Shown here in pieces: positions 48,469-56,460 of a stretch of 64,000 nucleotides of DNA. Position 1 is the stretch's first letter. The number at the start of each line of letters is the position of its first letter. The DNA lies in NCBI RefSeq assembly GCF_000613845.1, contig NZ_BAJT01000001.1:62001-126000 (forward strand). The letters are read 5' to 3'. Source of the DNA: Asaia astilbis JCM 15831 (GTDB lineage: Bacteria > Pseudomonadota > Alphaproteobacteria > Acetobacterales > Acetobacteraceae). The position numbers and the translations under genes are program-made. The notes under the pieces were generated by a model. The model saw only the letters and a program-made list of their open reading frames with translations, searched no databases and had not been told where the DNA came from.

Positions 48469-48861
48469 TCAGCCCTGATAGGATGCGATTTCGATCAGAT
48501 TCTGATCAGGGTCGAGGATGTAGATCGAGGTAATCGGACCGAGGGCGCCAATACGCGTGACCGGTCCCTCGATGATAACCACACCGCATTTCTCCAGATG
48601 ACGCAGAATATTCTCTGAATCGATGGCGGTGGTGAAACACAGATCGCTGACACCCGGAGCCGCGCGCGCAGAGGTTACCCAGCCCTCCGAGTCAACGGGA
48701 CGAAGATTGATTTTCTGTCCGCCGAAGCTGAGGGAGACGCGATTATTGCGCCCATATTCCTCGATCTCCATGCCCAGAACGCGCTGATACCAGTTGGCGG
48801 AGAGCGCACGATCACGCACCGTGAGAACGATGTGGTCGAGGCGGTCGACGGTGAAACGCAT
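48469..48861 (-). CDS. VOC-family (glyoxalase/bleomycin resistance-like) protein
   Basis: A 130-residue metal-dependent fold of two beta-alpha-beta-beta-beta units: RLDHIVLTVRDRALSANWYQ with the first ligand His, INLRPVDSEG, and SIYILDPDQNLIEIASY with the Glu ligand. Members act as dioxygenases, lyases or antibiotic-binding proteins; which one cannot be decided. It is the third gene after the isochorismatase-like and AbrB genes on the same strand, 41 bases after the latter. Start ATG 48861 is chosen because it opens directly into the first strand. Confidence 0.85.
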   Translation of the reverse strand: MRFTVDRLDHIVLTVRDRALSANWYQRVLGMEIEEYGRNNRVSLSFGGQKINLRPVDSEGWVTSARAAPGVSDLCFTTAIDSENILRHLEKCGVVIIEGPVTRIGALGPITSIYILDPDQNLIEIASYQG

Positions 48862-48902
48862 GAGGGGCGAACCTTTGCTGACAGGGCTCTTCAAACAGAG
48901 GT

Positions 48903-49991
48903 TCAGCAAGCATTATCAGGCTTTCGCCCCGCCTGACTAGACGCTGCAAGGGGATCATCGGGCAGAAAACGGGTCAGAAACGTCGCAATACCGGGCGCGA
49001 TGAGCATGAGGACCATGAAGCGCGCGATCTGCATCGCCATGACAAAGGGCATGTCGATCGGTGTTGACGCCGCGATAATCGCGACGGAATCGGCGCCACC
49101 CGGGCTTGTCGCGAGATAGGCGCTCAGGAGGTCGACATGGGCGATATGAGCAAGGGGCCATGAGAGCAGGGCGCAGCCACCGATCAAGACGCCTGTCGAG
49201 AGCGTGACGGCCGGAAGCGCCCGCCAGACATGGCGCAGCACGTCCTGCGTGAAACGACGGCCGATCATCCAGCCGATGACCACATAGCTCGGTGCCAATA
49301 GCCAGACGGGCAGGCGATAATGAAAGCCAAACCCTGTCTGGACGATCAGTCCCCCCGCAAGGCCGAGCAGAAGGGGAGCTGCGCCAAGACGCAGGACAGG
49401 GGCGATCAGGAGTGTCGCCGCGACGACGGCAAGGCACGGCCACCAGGGGAGAGCAGGGGCGGCAGTTACGGGAAGGAGGCCGCCATGAGCATGCGTCCCG
49501 GCGACGAAATGCGAGATCAGGGATGTCGCAAGCGTTACCAGCAGGACCCGCAGATAGGCCATAAAGGCGACCAGTCTCTGGTCTGCGCCATATGTCTCGC
49601 AGAGCAGTGTCATGGCGGTGGCGGCACCGGGTGAGGCACCCCAAAGAGCGACGTTACCCGGCATGACGCGCAATCGCGCGAGCACCCAGCCGAGCGTGAA
49701 GCTGAGGATGATGACTGAAAACACGCCGCTCAGAAAAATCACCCAGTGATCGGCGACTTCATGGAGCACCCTGAGCGTCAGACTATGCGCCATAAGTTGC
49801 CCGATGATGGCCTGAGCAATTGGAGGTAGTCGTCGATCGAGCGGGATTGTCGCGCCTGAAACCGCCAGAAGGATGGCGGCTACCATCGGGCCGACGAGAA
49901 AAGCAGCTGGAAAGCCTGCGAGGGTCAGCCCCCACGCAAACAGCACCGAAAGCGCGCCCAGTAGAGCGAGGAGGCGCGCTTTGCCGATCAT
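48903..49991 (-). CDS. AbrB-family (PF05145) membrane protein
   Basis: A 362-residue integral membrane protein with about ten hydrophobic helices. The family, sometimes named ammonia monooxygenase-like or putative transporter AbrB, shows an internal duplication with GFPAAFLVGPMVAAILL and PAIAQAIIGQ-type segments; here LPPIAQAIIGQLMAHSL, WGASPGAATAMTLLCETYGA and AYLATSPGGADSVAIIAAST are seen. The start ATG overlaps the isochorismatase-like stop by 4 bases, so the two are coupled. The substrate is unknown. Despite the shared name it is not the Bacillus AbrB regulator. Confidence 0.87.
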   Translation of the reverse strand: MIGKARLLALLGALSVLFAWGLTLAGFPAAFLVGPMVAAILLAVSGATIPLDRRLPPIAQAIIGQLMAHSLTLRVLHEVADHWVIFLSGVFSVIILSFTLGWVLARLRVMPGNVALWGASPGAATAMTLLCETYGADQRLVAFMAYLRVLLVTLATSLISHFVAGTHAHGGLLPVTAAPALPWWPCLAVVAATLLIAPVLRLGAAPLLLGLAGGLIVQTGFGFHYRLPVWLLAPSYVVIGWMIGRRFTQDVLRHVWRALPAVTLSTGVLIGGCALLSWPLAHIAHVDLLSAYLATSPGGADSVAIIAASTPIDMPFVMAMQIARFMVLMLIAPGIATFLTRFLPDDPLAASSQAGRKPDNAC

Positions 49992-50554
49992 GCGGAGAAG
50001 TGGATCTGGTCGGTCCGTGTCACACGGCACAGTCTCGGGAAAATATGCTCGAAGGCCATGGTGTGAAGTTCCTTGTTGAGCGAGGTGCAGGCATCTTCGG
50101 GAACCACGACATCATAGCCAAGTTCCCAGGCATGACGCAGAGTTGATTCCACGCCGAAATTGGTGGCGATCCCTGCGAGGATGAGCGTCTTGATCCCGCG
50201 GCGGCGAAGCTGGAGATCGAGATCGGTGCCCGTGAAAGCACCCCATTGCCGCTTCAAAATGACAATATCACCGTCCTGTTGCAGTTCAGGTGCGAAGTCA
50301 CTCCAGTCAGCAGGCAGGGGGGATGTATGGGCGAGCGGAGAGTCGACATTTTGCGGCGGTGCATCCGAGAAATCGGGGGCGAAGCCAACATGAACCAGAA
50401 CGACCGGGGCGCCCGCCTGTCGGGCCTGCTCAGCCAAGGTCGAGCCGTGGTTCAGCACGTCTTTGCCGGAGTGCGGCGTGACGGGCATACTCAGAATGCC
50501 TTTTTGCAGATCGATCAGGATGAGAGCAGTCGTCTTGGGGTCAAAAGCCGGCAT
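49988..50554 (-). CDS. Isochorismatase-family protein lacking the catalytic Cys
   Basis: A 188-residue cysteine-hydrolase fold. The Asp of the triad is in TALILIDLQKGILS and a Lys in VILKRQWGAFTGTDL. At the usual nucleophile position the protein reads LAGIATNFGVESTLRHAWEL, with Gly where Cys is expected. A subfamily with this change is known to me, so it is probably not a sequence error, but the reaction is uncertain. It leads an operon with the AbrB-family and VOC genes and is divergent from a TetR gene with a perfect inverted repeat between or within the start region. Confidence 0.85.
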   Translation of the reverse strand: MPAFDPKTTALILIDLQKGILSMPVTPHSGKDVLNHGSTLAEQARQAGAPVVLVHVGFAPDFSDAPPQNVDSPLAHTSPLPADWSDFAPELQQDGDIVILKRQWGAFTGTDLDLQLRRRGIKTLILAGIATNFGVESTLRHAWELGYDVVVPEDACTSLNKELHTMAFEHIFPRLCRVTRTDQIHFSA

Positions 50555-50571
50555 AGGAGTCTCTTTCGCTT

Positions 50572-51188
50572 ATGGACACGTCACCGACTAGTTATGAGAG
50601 GGAATCCTCTCATAAGTCAAATGCGGTCGCGCCGAAACGCCAGCGAGGACGCGAACGTGTGGCCCTGATTCTGGACGCGGCGGGGGCCGTGTTTGCTGAG
50701 AAAGGCGTCGATGGTGCGACCATGACCGAGATTGCCGAGCGTTCAGGCACGGCAATAGGGTCGCTCTACCGCTTCTTTCCGACCAAGGAGGGGATCGCGC
50801 TCACGTTGCTCGAACGCTTCATCGAAGACCGTCTCGCAAAGCTCGATCAGATCAAGCGGAAAGCCGGTCTGGGGCGTGCGATGCAGCAGCAGGCGCCCTG
50901 CTCGAAGCCTGGCTCGACAAGAAGACGGAGCGTGACTTTACCACGCATCTTCTTGCAGCACGGCCAGATGCCGAACAGTTCACCAGTTTCTGGCGGTCCC
51001 AGTTTCAGGAGCGTCTTGTCGGTATCCTTGAGGTGGTGATGCCGTCAGCAAGCGTTACGGCATCAGCCCGAGCTGTGGTGTTGCTGCATGTGCTCAAACT
51101 GGCACCGCAACTTGTGACAACAGCTGGTGACGAGCCTGTTCGCGCGGAACTACGAAAAATTGTTCTGGGGCTTGTGTCGGGTCTTTAA
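50572..51188 (+). CDS. TetR-family transcriptional regulator, frameshifted near 50880
   Basis: The N-terminal HTH is clear: RERVALILDAAGAVFAEKGV and TMTEIAERSGTAIGSLYRFF, then PTKEGIALTLLERFIEDRL. After GLGRA the frame loses character; with one base added near 50880 it continues as AAAGALLEAWLDKKTERDFT, VMPSASVTASARAVVLLHVL and ends at 51188. Corrected length is about 205 residues, typical of TetR. It is divergent from the isochorismatase-like gene with 17 bases between starts, and its first codons contain the perfect inverted repeat that is probably its own operator. Confidence 0.88.
50592..50615. promoter_or_regulatory. Candidate TetR operator inside the TetR 5' coding region
   Basis: TTATGAGAGG (50592-50601) and CCTCTCATAA (50606-50615) form a perfect 10-bp inverted repeat with a 4-base spacer. 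It lies 37 bases upstream of the divergent isochorismatase-like start and within codons 7-15 of the TetR gene as annotated. Confidence 0.7.
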
Positions 51189-51238
51189 TCGTCAGCGCCT
51201 TCGCAAGGCCGGAGAGGCGATCAGGCAGAGCATCGGTC

Positions 51239-51276
51239 TTACGACGCAGGTCTCCTCAATGAGACCTGCGTCGTAA
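51239..51276. terminator. Strong hairpin between convergent tetR and sspB
   Basis: A perfect 16-bp stem (51239-51254 with 51261-51276) and a 6-base loop lies between the TetR stop at 51188 and the sspB stop at 51289. T runs are short on both strands. Position and strength suggest a shared bidirectional terminator. Confidence 0.75.
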
Positions 51277-51288
51277 AGGAGAGAGATG

Positions 51289-51810
51289 TTATTGTGGGCG
51301 TTTGCGGAAGGCGTCGAGGCTGACGACTTGCCCTTCCTCTCCAGTGCCGTTTTCTTTGGGAGTTTCGGCGGGTGTTGTCATGGGCTCGTCGACTTCGGTG
51401 GCCATCTCTGCGGGCTCAACCGTGAAGCGCAGGGCCATGCGGATATGGGGGTCGGCAAACGCAGTGATTGCTGCAAAGGGAATGACCAGAATGCTGCCGA
51501 TGCCGCCGAAAGAGAGCCCGACAGAAACGGTCAGCGCCTCGCGATCCACCTTCAGGTCCCAGAACTGGTGCTGGATGACGATGGTCATATCGTGGGGATA
51601 CTGGGCGCGCAGGCGATCCGGGATAATGACGCCGGGATAGTCAGTCAGGAAGGTAAGGTAGAAGTGGTGCTCGCCCGGCAATCCTTCGGTGCTGGCATAA
51701 TCGATCGCACGCAGCATGACTTCCCGATAGGCGTCCTCGACCCATTCATCATAGGGAAGCAGGCTCTCTGGGAGTTCGTGATCCATGCCGTCGCCCTGAT
51801 CATCGCTCAT
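51289..51810 (-). CDS. sspB: SspB-family ClpXP adaptor
   Basis: Alphaproteobacterial SspB delivers ssrA-tagged proteins to the ClpXP protease. The 173-residue product has the conserved AYREVMLRAIDYASTEGLPG, HHFYLTFLTDYPGVIIPDRL and MTIVIQHQFWDLKVDREAL of the peptide-binding fold and an acidic flexible tail that ends in VVSLDAFRKRPQ, the part expected to bind ClpX. Start ATG 51810 is chosen; upstream open frame is not family-like. It lies about 95 bases downstream of the tmRNA gene on the same strand, so tag and adaptor may be co-transcribed. Confidence 0.93.
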   Translation of the reverse strand: MSDDQGDGMDHELPESLLPYDEWVEDAYREVMLRAIDYASTEGLPGEHHFYLTFLTDYPGVIIPDRLRAQYPHDMTIVIQHQFWDLKVDREALTVSVGLSFGGIGSILVIPFAAITAFADPHIRMALRFTVEPAEMATEVDEPMTTPAETPKENGTGEEGQVVSLDAFRKRPQ

Positions 51811-51904
51811 TCTAACCGATCCACTTTTTTGAGAAACTGATCCCGCAGGGATGCGACGTTTCATGCCCGATGGCAAGGGCAGGGATCGCAGGCGTCTTGC
51901 TGAA

Positions 51905-52206
51905 AGTGGGAGGGCTTCTGTTGCCCGGTGCCCTCCCGAACCGCGCTTATCGCTTATGCAGCGACAGCGAGCACCTTTGTGTTATCATTGGCACTTGTGA
52001 TTTAGCCCGATAACGGTGGTACAATACCGAGCAAAAGATAAGTCTTTACCACGCACGTCGAGCCTGTTTCGTCCCCTGACTTTCCAGAAGGAAAGGATGG
52101 TGGAGACGCCGGGTACTGCCCCCGGGTCCGTAACGATTATTCCACTTACCGTTTATCGCCATAGCCAAGGGCAAGCCCTCCGGCACCGAGGGATATAGGC
52201 CCTTGC
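51905..52206 (-). ncRNA. ssrA: Permuted two-piece tmRNA (alpha-tmRNA), tag ANDNTKVLAVAA
   Basis: Read on the minus strand. The acceptor piece comes first (about 52206-52098): GGACCCGGGGGCAGTACC opens the T-arm-like part and CTCCACCA, ending at 52098, is the 3' terminus. After a short intervening segment the coding piece begins at about 52076 with GGGGACGAAACAGGCTCGAC, comparable with the 5' end of one-piece tmRNAs. The tag frame at 51992-51954 encodes ANDNTKVLAVAA and a TAA stop. A hairpin (GGGAGGGC at 51908-51915, GCCCTCCC at 51930-51937) closes the coding piece. The outer ends are estimates. It rescues stalled ribosomes and marks products for ClpXP; sspB is the next gene. Confidence 0.93.
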
Positions 52207-52316
52207 CGCGCCTTCTACAAGAGCCAGAGAAACTGCGTCCTGAAGAGGGTGGGAAAGTCACGTCTTCGGGGTGCAAGACCATGTTCGTTTTGCCCCGCTT
52301 GTGGTAAGCTTTGCTT

Positions 52317-53225
52317 ATGCCGCTGACACCAGAACAACGCGCCGAAATCGACGCCTCCCGCCTTGCGCCAACACAAACGAGTCGGCCGACTGTGCCTGCA
52401 CTCGAGGCGCTGCTCTTCACTCCTATCGAGTTGCTCGATCATGGTTTTGTCCGTGTCATCGACTACATGGGCGATGATGGCGCTGTCGTGCAGGCGGCGC
52501 GCGTTTCCTATGGTCGGGGTACCAAGAAGGTCTCCGAAGATACGGGGTTGATCCGCTATCTCATGCGGCATCGTCATTCGACGCCGTTCGAGATGTGCGA
52601 GATCAAGTTCCACGTGAAGCTGCCTGTCTTCGTCGCAAGGCAGTGGATCCGCCACCGCATGGCGAGTGTGAACGAATACTCGGCCCGTTATTCGATTCTC
52701 GATCGTGAATTCTATCTGCCTGAGCCCGAGCAGGTTTCAGCTCAGAGCGTGTCGAACCGACAGGGACGCGCCGAGGCTCTGGCGCCGGAAAAAGCGGCAG
52801 AAGTGCTCGACCTGCTGCGTCAGGACGCTGTGCGCTGCTACGAGAATTACGAGACCATGCTCGACCCTGAGGGCCTTGGGCTTGCGCGCGAGCTGGCTCG
52901 CATGAACCTGACGCTCAACACCTATACGCAGTGGTACTGGAAGATCGATCTCCATAATCTGCTGCACTTCCTCAGCCTGCGCGCCGATAGCCACGCCCAA
53001 TACGAAATCCGCGTCTACGCCGAGGCGATGCTGGACGTGTTGCGCGCCTGGGTGCCGATCACAGCTGCGGCGTTTACGGATTACCGCCTCGGTTCCTTCA
53101 CCTTCTCGGCAGGCATGATCGATGTTCTGCGTCGTCAGCTGGCCGGTGAGAGCGTCACCCAGAGCGAGTCCGGTCTGAGCAAGCGCGAATGGGACGAGAT
53201 GCAGGCCGTTCTGAAAAAAGCCTGA
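52317..53225 (+). CDS. thyX: FAD-dependent thymidylate synthase
   Basis: Makes dTMP from dUMP with methylenetetrahydrofolate, NADPH and FAD. The 302-residue product has the diagnostic RHR-x7-S motif ([11 protein letters not shown]), [34 protein letters not shown] and the C-terminal [24 protein letters not shown] 52317 is used; a TTG two codons earlier is less likely. ThyX in place of ThyA is common in Alphaproteobacteria of this group. A small membrane protein gene follows after 4 bases. Confidence 0.96.
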   Translation: MPLTPEQRAEIDASRLAPTQTSRPTVPALEALLFTPIELLDHGFVRVIDYMGDDGAVVQAARVSYGRGTKKVSEDTGLIRYLMRHRHSTPFEMCEIKFHVKLPVFVARQWIRHRMASVNEYSARYSILDREFYLPEPEQVSAQSVSNRQGRAEALAPEKAAEVLDLLRQDAVRCYENYETMLDPEGLGLARELARMNLTLNTYTQWYWKIDLHNLLHFLSLRADSHAQYEIRVYAEAMLDVLRAWVPITAAAFTDYRLGSFTFSAGMIDVLRRQLAGESVTQSESGLSKREWDEMQAVLKKA

Positions 53226-53229
53226 CCTC

Positions 53230-53436
53230 ATGAATGACCTTCGGAAGATCATGCAGGACGGTCTGCCCGAGGCGACTCCGCCTCGGGACCTGCCCTCTCT
53301 TAAGCCTTGGGTCGTCGTCGCAGTCATCCTCGTGCTGATTTCTCTGGGCATCAGGGTTTTCTGGCCCGTTCCCACTTCGCAGCCTCTGCCGCGCTGCGCC
53401 GAACATGCGGAAGCTCAGACTGCCTGCGTGAAATAA
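53230..53436 (+). CDS. Small single-pass membrane protein after thyX
   Basis: A 68-residue protein with one transmembrane helix (WVVVAVILVLISLGIRVFW) and a short tail with two Cys (PRCAEHAEAQTACVK) that would face the periplasm. It starts 4 bases after the thyX stop and is probably translated from the same message. No family recognised. Confidence 0.7.
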   Translation: MNDLRKIMQDGLPEATPPRDLPSLKPWVVVAVILVLISLGIRVFWPVPTSQPLPRCAEHAEAQTACVK

Positions 53437-53482
53437 GGGACTTGAAGACCAAAGGAGCGCCGCGGCGCTGAGTCGGCGCGCG

Positions 53483-53806
53483 TTACTTTTTCAGCCCCAT
53501 CCATTCCGGGTGCCGGTGTTCGATCCAGGCAAGAAGCCTGCCGCTCTGCCGCCGGAGGAAAGGAACGTCCTCCGCCAGCAGGAAAAAGCCCAGCGGCAGC
53601 ATCCATAGTCCGAGGATCGGCAGAAAGGCGAGGCACCCTCCGAGCATAAACAGGATACCCGCCGGGATTCTGATCCAGCGGCGTGGCGGAGCAAGCAGCC
53701 AGCGGGTCAACCGCTGGAGCTTCTCAGGCAGCCTGCCCACGAGGCGGTCGAGCCTGATCTGTCTCTCGCGTTCTTCTGAAACGGAATCGTGCGGAGTGTC
53801 GGTCAT
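53483..53806 (-). CDS. Small two-helix membrane protein, unknown function
   Basis: A 107-residue protein: a charged N-terminal part (EERERQIRLDRLVGRLPEKL), then RIPAGILFMLGGCLAFLPIL and GLWMLPLGFFLLA, two close hydrophobic helices, and a basic tail with LLAWIEHRHPEW. The pattern is one I have seen in hypothetical proteins of Alphaproteobacteria; no function is known. Start ATG 53806 is preferred over upstream open frame, which is Arg/Ser-rich and not protein-like. It is convergent with the gene after thyX. Confidence 0.75.
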   Translation of the reverse strand: MTDTPHDSVSEERERQIRLDRLVGRLPEKLQRLTRWLLAPPRRWIRIPAGILFMLGGCLAFLPILGLWMLPLGFFLLAEDVPFLRRQSGRLLAWIEHRHPEWMGLKK

Positions 53807-54099
53807 CCGGTGTGCCCTTTGCCGGGTTCTGTCGAAAAAGTGACACGTATTGATTGTGTCTGTGAGCAAAACTCTCCCGAAACACGAAGGTTTGCGAGCC
53901 AGGCGGCTAATCTGGTCCTGTGATGCCGAACGTCTTAAGGTCTGGAGCCGAGCTCGCCTGTCTTTCTTCGCTCCTCGCGACAGGGAGGGTGAAGAGGGGA
54001 GGGCGCGAGAGCGCCGCCGCGTCACACTGAGCGTCGGTCAGTGTTGGTGGTTGGGCATTCGATCATCGGTGATGAAACGGACGAAGGCGAAGAAAGCGG

Positions 54100-54716
54100 G
54101 TGTCAGTGAGAAAGAGCGTTTTGTTATCCGTCCTGACGGGCCTTCTTTTATCGGCTTGTACGCCCGCGCCGCCCGCTCATCCGGATGATATCTGCTCGAT
54201 CTTTCATGAAAAACGCGGCTGGTATCATGCCGCCCTGCGGCAGGAGAGAAAATGGAATGTTCCTTTCTCCGTGCCGATGGCCATCATGTATCAGGAGTCG
54301 GGCTTCCACAGTAATCTCCACACCAAACGGACCTATTTCCTGTGGTTCATCCCCTGGGGCTATGTGACCACTGCTTATGGGTACCCTCAGGCGAAAGACG
54401 AGGTCTGGCAGGAATACCAGGACGCGACGAATACGAGCGCCAGTCGGGAAAATTTCTCTGACTCGCTCAGCTTCATTAACTGGTACGTAACCAATACGAA
54501 GAAGCAGGCACGCGTGCCTGTGACTGACGGAATGAGACAGTATCTGGCCTATCATGAAGGCTTGGTGGATTTCGTAAGCGGTCATATGCGCGAAAAGGCT
54601 GGCTTATGACCGTCGCCCGCAAGGTGGGCGCACGCGCCAATGTTTATGCGGCTCAATACACGAGCTGCGAGCAGGACCTCAAAGACAAAGGCTTCTGGGC
54701 CTGGCTCTTCGGGTGA
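54100..54716 (+). CDS. Lipoprotein with SLT-like (lysozyme fold) domain, frameshifted near 54597
   Basis: A lipoprotein (VLLSVLTGLLLSAC lipobox) of about 205 residues after correction. FHEKRGWYHAALRQERKWNV and PMAIMYQESGFHSNLHTKRT are like the catalytic Glu region of transglycosylase SLT proteins, with GYPQAKDEVWQEYQ and DSLSFINWYV following. The frame stops at 54607-54609 after HMREKAGL; one extra A in the run at about 54594 restores HMREKGWLMTVARKVGARAN and ends FWAWLFG at 54716. Start is GTG 54100 or GTG 54106. It may trim peptidoglycan at the outer membrane; activity is inferred from the fold motif. Confidence 0.8.
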
Positions 54717-54738
54717 GGTTCCACCGCAGCTTCTGATC

Positions 54739-55680
54739 TCAGGGTGTGGTGACGGGCAGGCATCCCTCTGGAATCTCCTGCGCAAGGAAGCGGGCGAAAT
54801 CGCGAAAAGCCGGACCACGCGGATCCGAGCTACGCCAGACGAGGCCGATCTGACGGCTGGAGGGTTTCATCGGGCGTGTCACGACCAGCTCCTCCCACTC
54901 TGCCCGGTTTTTGAGCGCCAATTGTGGAATGAGGGAGTAGCCTTCTCCCGCACCGATCATGTGCCAGAGCATTTCCAAGCTTGTGGCGAGGCGCTGCTGG
55001 TCGCGTAAAGGCATCATGCCGCACACCGCCAGAGCCTGATCACGAAGACAATGCCCGTCTTCCAGAAGCAGAAGGCCGTTTTCTTCCGTGTTGCTGGCGA
55101 GGTCTTCCATCGTCATGTGCTCCTGCGTGGCCAGACTATGGTTGCGTGGGAAAACAGCGACGAAGGGTTCTTCGAAAAGAGGTGCTGTCTCAAAACTTTC
55201 ACCAACGACAGGAAGGGCCGCAAAAACAAGATCCAGCTCGTTCTGACGCAGCTTGCCGAGCATCTGGGCGGTGAGGCTCTCCGTCAGCTGCAGGCGTAGC
55301 TCAGGATAGGATCGCCGTAGCAACGGAAGCAGACTCGGCACGTAGTAGGGGCCAAGCGTCGCGATGACGCCGATGCGCAACAGCCCCTCGAGCGGGCCGG
55401 TTCGGGCGCGGGCGGCCTCGATCATCGCTCGGGCTGAGGCGAGGACTTCGCGTCCCATGGCAATCAACCGGCTCCCATCGGGAGTTGGCGCGACATGGCG
55501 CCTCGATCGCTCGAACAGCGTGACGTCGAGCAGCATTTCCAGTTTGCGCACCTGCTCTGACAGCCCCGCCTGGCTGACACCGCAGCGTTCGGCTGCGCGC
55601 GAGAAGTTGCGGAGGTCGTCTACCGCTACAACATATTCGATGTCGCGCAGGGAGAGGCCCGAGAGGGGAATATAGGTCAT
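54739..55680 (-). CDS. oxyR: Peroxide-sensing regulator OxyR
   Basis: A LysR-family activator that forms an intramolecular disulfide with H2O2 and turns on peroxide defence genes. The 313-residue product has the HTH (LSLRDIEYVVAVDDLRNFSR, GVSQAGLSEQVRKLEMLL) and the OxyR redox segment DGHCLRDQALAVC with Cys211 and Cys220 at the spacing of the E. coli Cys199-Cys208 pair. It is divergent from ahpC copy 2 with 145 bases between. ATG 55686, two codons upstream, is an alternative start. Confidence 0.94.
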   Translation of the reverse strand: MTYIPLSGLSLRDIEYVVAVDDLRNFSRAAERCGVSQAGLSEQVRKLEMLLDVTLFERSRRHVAPTPDGSRLIAMGREVLASARAMIEAARARTGPLEGLLRIGVIATLGPYYVPSLLPLLRRSYPELRLQLTESLTAQMLGKLRQNELDLVFAALPVVGESFETAPLFEEPFVAVFPRNHSLATQEHMTMEDLASNTEENGLLLLEDGHCLRDQALAVCGMMPLRDQQRLATSLEMLWHMIGAGEGYSLIPQLALKNRAEWEELVVTRPMKPSSRQIGLVWRSSDPRGPAFRDFARFLAQEIPEGCLPVTTP

Positions 55681-55738
55681 ACCCATAGATAGGACCAATC
55701 CTTGTTGTTTGGGAAAAAGGTTTTGCCGATAACTACCA

Positions 55739-55768
55739 TTGACAGAAACGATTTCTGAAGCGTTCGTA
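55739..55768 (+). promoter_or_regulatory. Candidate promoter of ahpC copy 2
   Basis: A perfect TTGACA at 55739-55744 lies 82 bases upstream of ahpC copy 2; TTCGTA at 55763-55768 could be a poor -10 at a spacing of 18, as expected of an activator-dependent promoter in the oxyR-ahpC gap. A clear OxyR consensus was not found by eye. Confidence 0.35.
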
Positions 55769-55825
55769 TCTGTGTGACAGTCTCCCTGTCATCAAACACA
55801 GATGTGCAACTGAGGAGCCTTTGGC

Positions 55826-56389
55826 ATGCCACGTATTAACTCGTCACTGAAGCCATTCGAGACCGACGCTTACCACGACGGTAAGTTTATCAAGGTGTCG
55901 GACACCGACGTTAAGGGAAAGTGGTCAGTCTTCTTTTTCTATCCGGCAGATTTCACCTTTGTCTGCCCGACGGAACTCGAAGATCTTGCAGAGAACTACG
56001 AGACGTTCAAGCAGCTCGGCGTAGAGATCTACTCGGTTTCCACCGACAAGCACTTCACGCACAAGGCATGGCACGACACGTCACCGGCCATCGGCAAGAT
56101 CAAGTATGTCATGCTTGCTGACCCGACGGGCACCATCAGCCGCAATTTCGATGTCCTGATCGAAGAAGCAGGTATGGCTGACCGCGGCACGTTCCTGATC
56201 GATCCGGAAGGCAAGATCCAGTACATCGAAGTCACCTCGGGTGGCGTCGGCCGCTCTGCTGCAGAACTGATCGAAAAGGTTCGCGCTGCACAGTATGTCG
56301 CAGCTCACCCCGGTGAAGTCTGCCCGGCGAAGTGGAAAGAAGGCGGCGCAACCCTTTCCCCGTCGCTCGATCTGATCGGCAAGATCTGA
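55826..56389 (+). CDS. ahpC: Alkyl hydroperoxide reductase subunit C (peroxiredoxin), copy 2
   Basis: A second 187-residue 2-Cys peroxiredoxin with peroxidatic Cys47 ([16 protein letters not shown]) and the resolving Cys in GEVCPAKW. It differs from copy 1 mainly in the N-terminal 35 residues and around the active-site-distal loops, and it has the same length and end ([11 protein letters not shown]). It is divergent from oxyR, so this is the likely peroxide-inducible copy. ahpF copy 2 follows after 71 bases that include a hairpin. Confidence 0.97.
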   Translation: MPRINSSLKPFETDAYHDGKFIKVSDTDVKGKWSVFFFYPADFTFVCPTELEDLAENYETFKQLGVEIYSVSTDKHFTHKAWHDTSPAIGKIKYVMLADPTGTISRNFDVLIEEAGMADRGTFLIDPEGKIQYIEVTSGGVGRSAAELIEKVRAAQYVAAHPGEVCPAKWKEGGATLSPSLDLIGKI

Positions 56390-56397
56390 GGTCTCTC

Positions 56398-56420
56398 GGC
56401 CCGGCGTCATGCGCCGGGCC
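56398..56420 (+). other. Hairpin between ahpC and ahpF, copy 2
   Basis: GGCCCGGCG (56398-56406) and CGCCGGGCC (56412-56420) pair perfectly around a 5-base loop, 9 bases after the ahpC stop. No T run follows, so read-through to ahpF is expected, at a reduced level. Copy 1 has a different hairpin in the equivalent gap. Confidence 0.65.
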
Positions 56421-56460
56421 ACCTCCACGCAATTTTTCGGAAAAGAGCAGGATACGCCCG

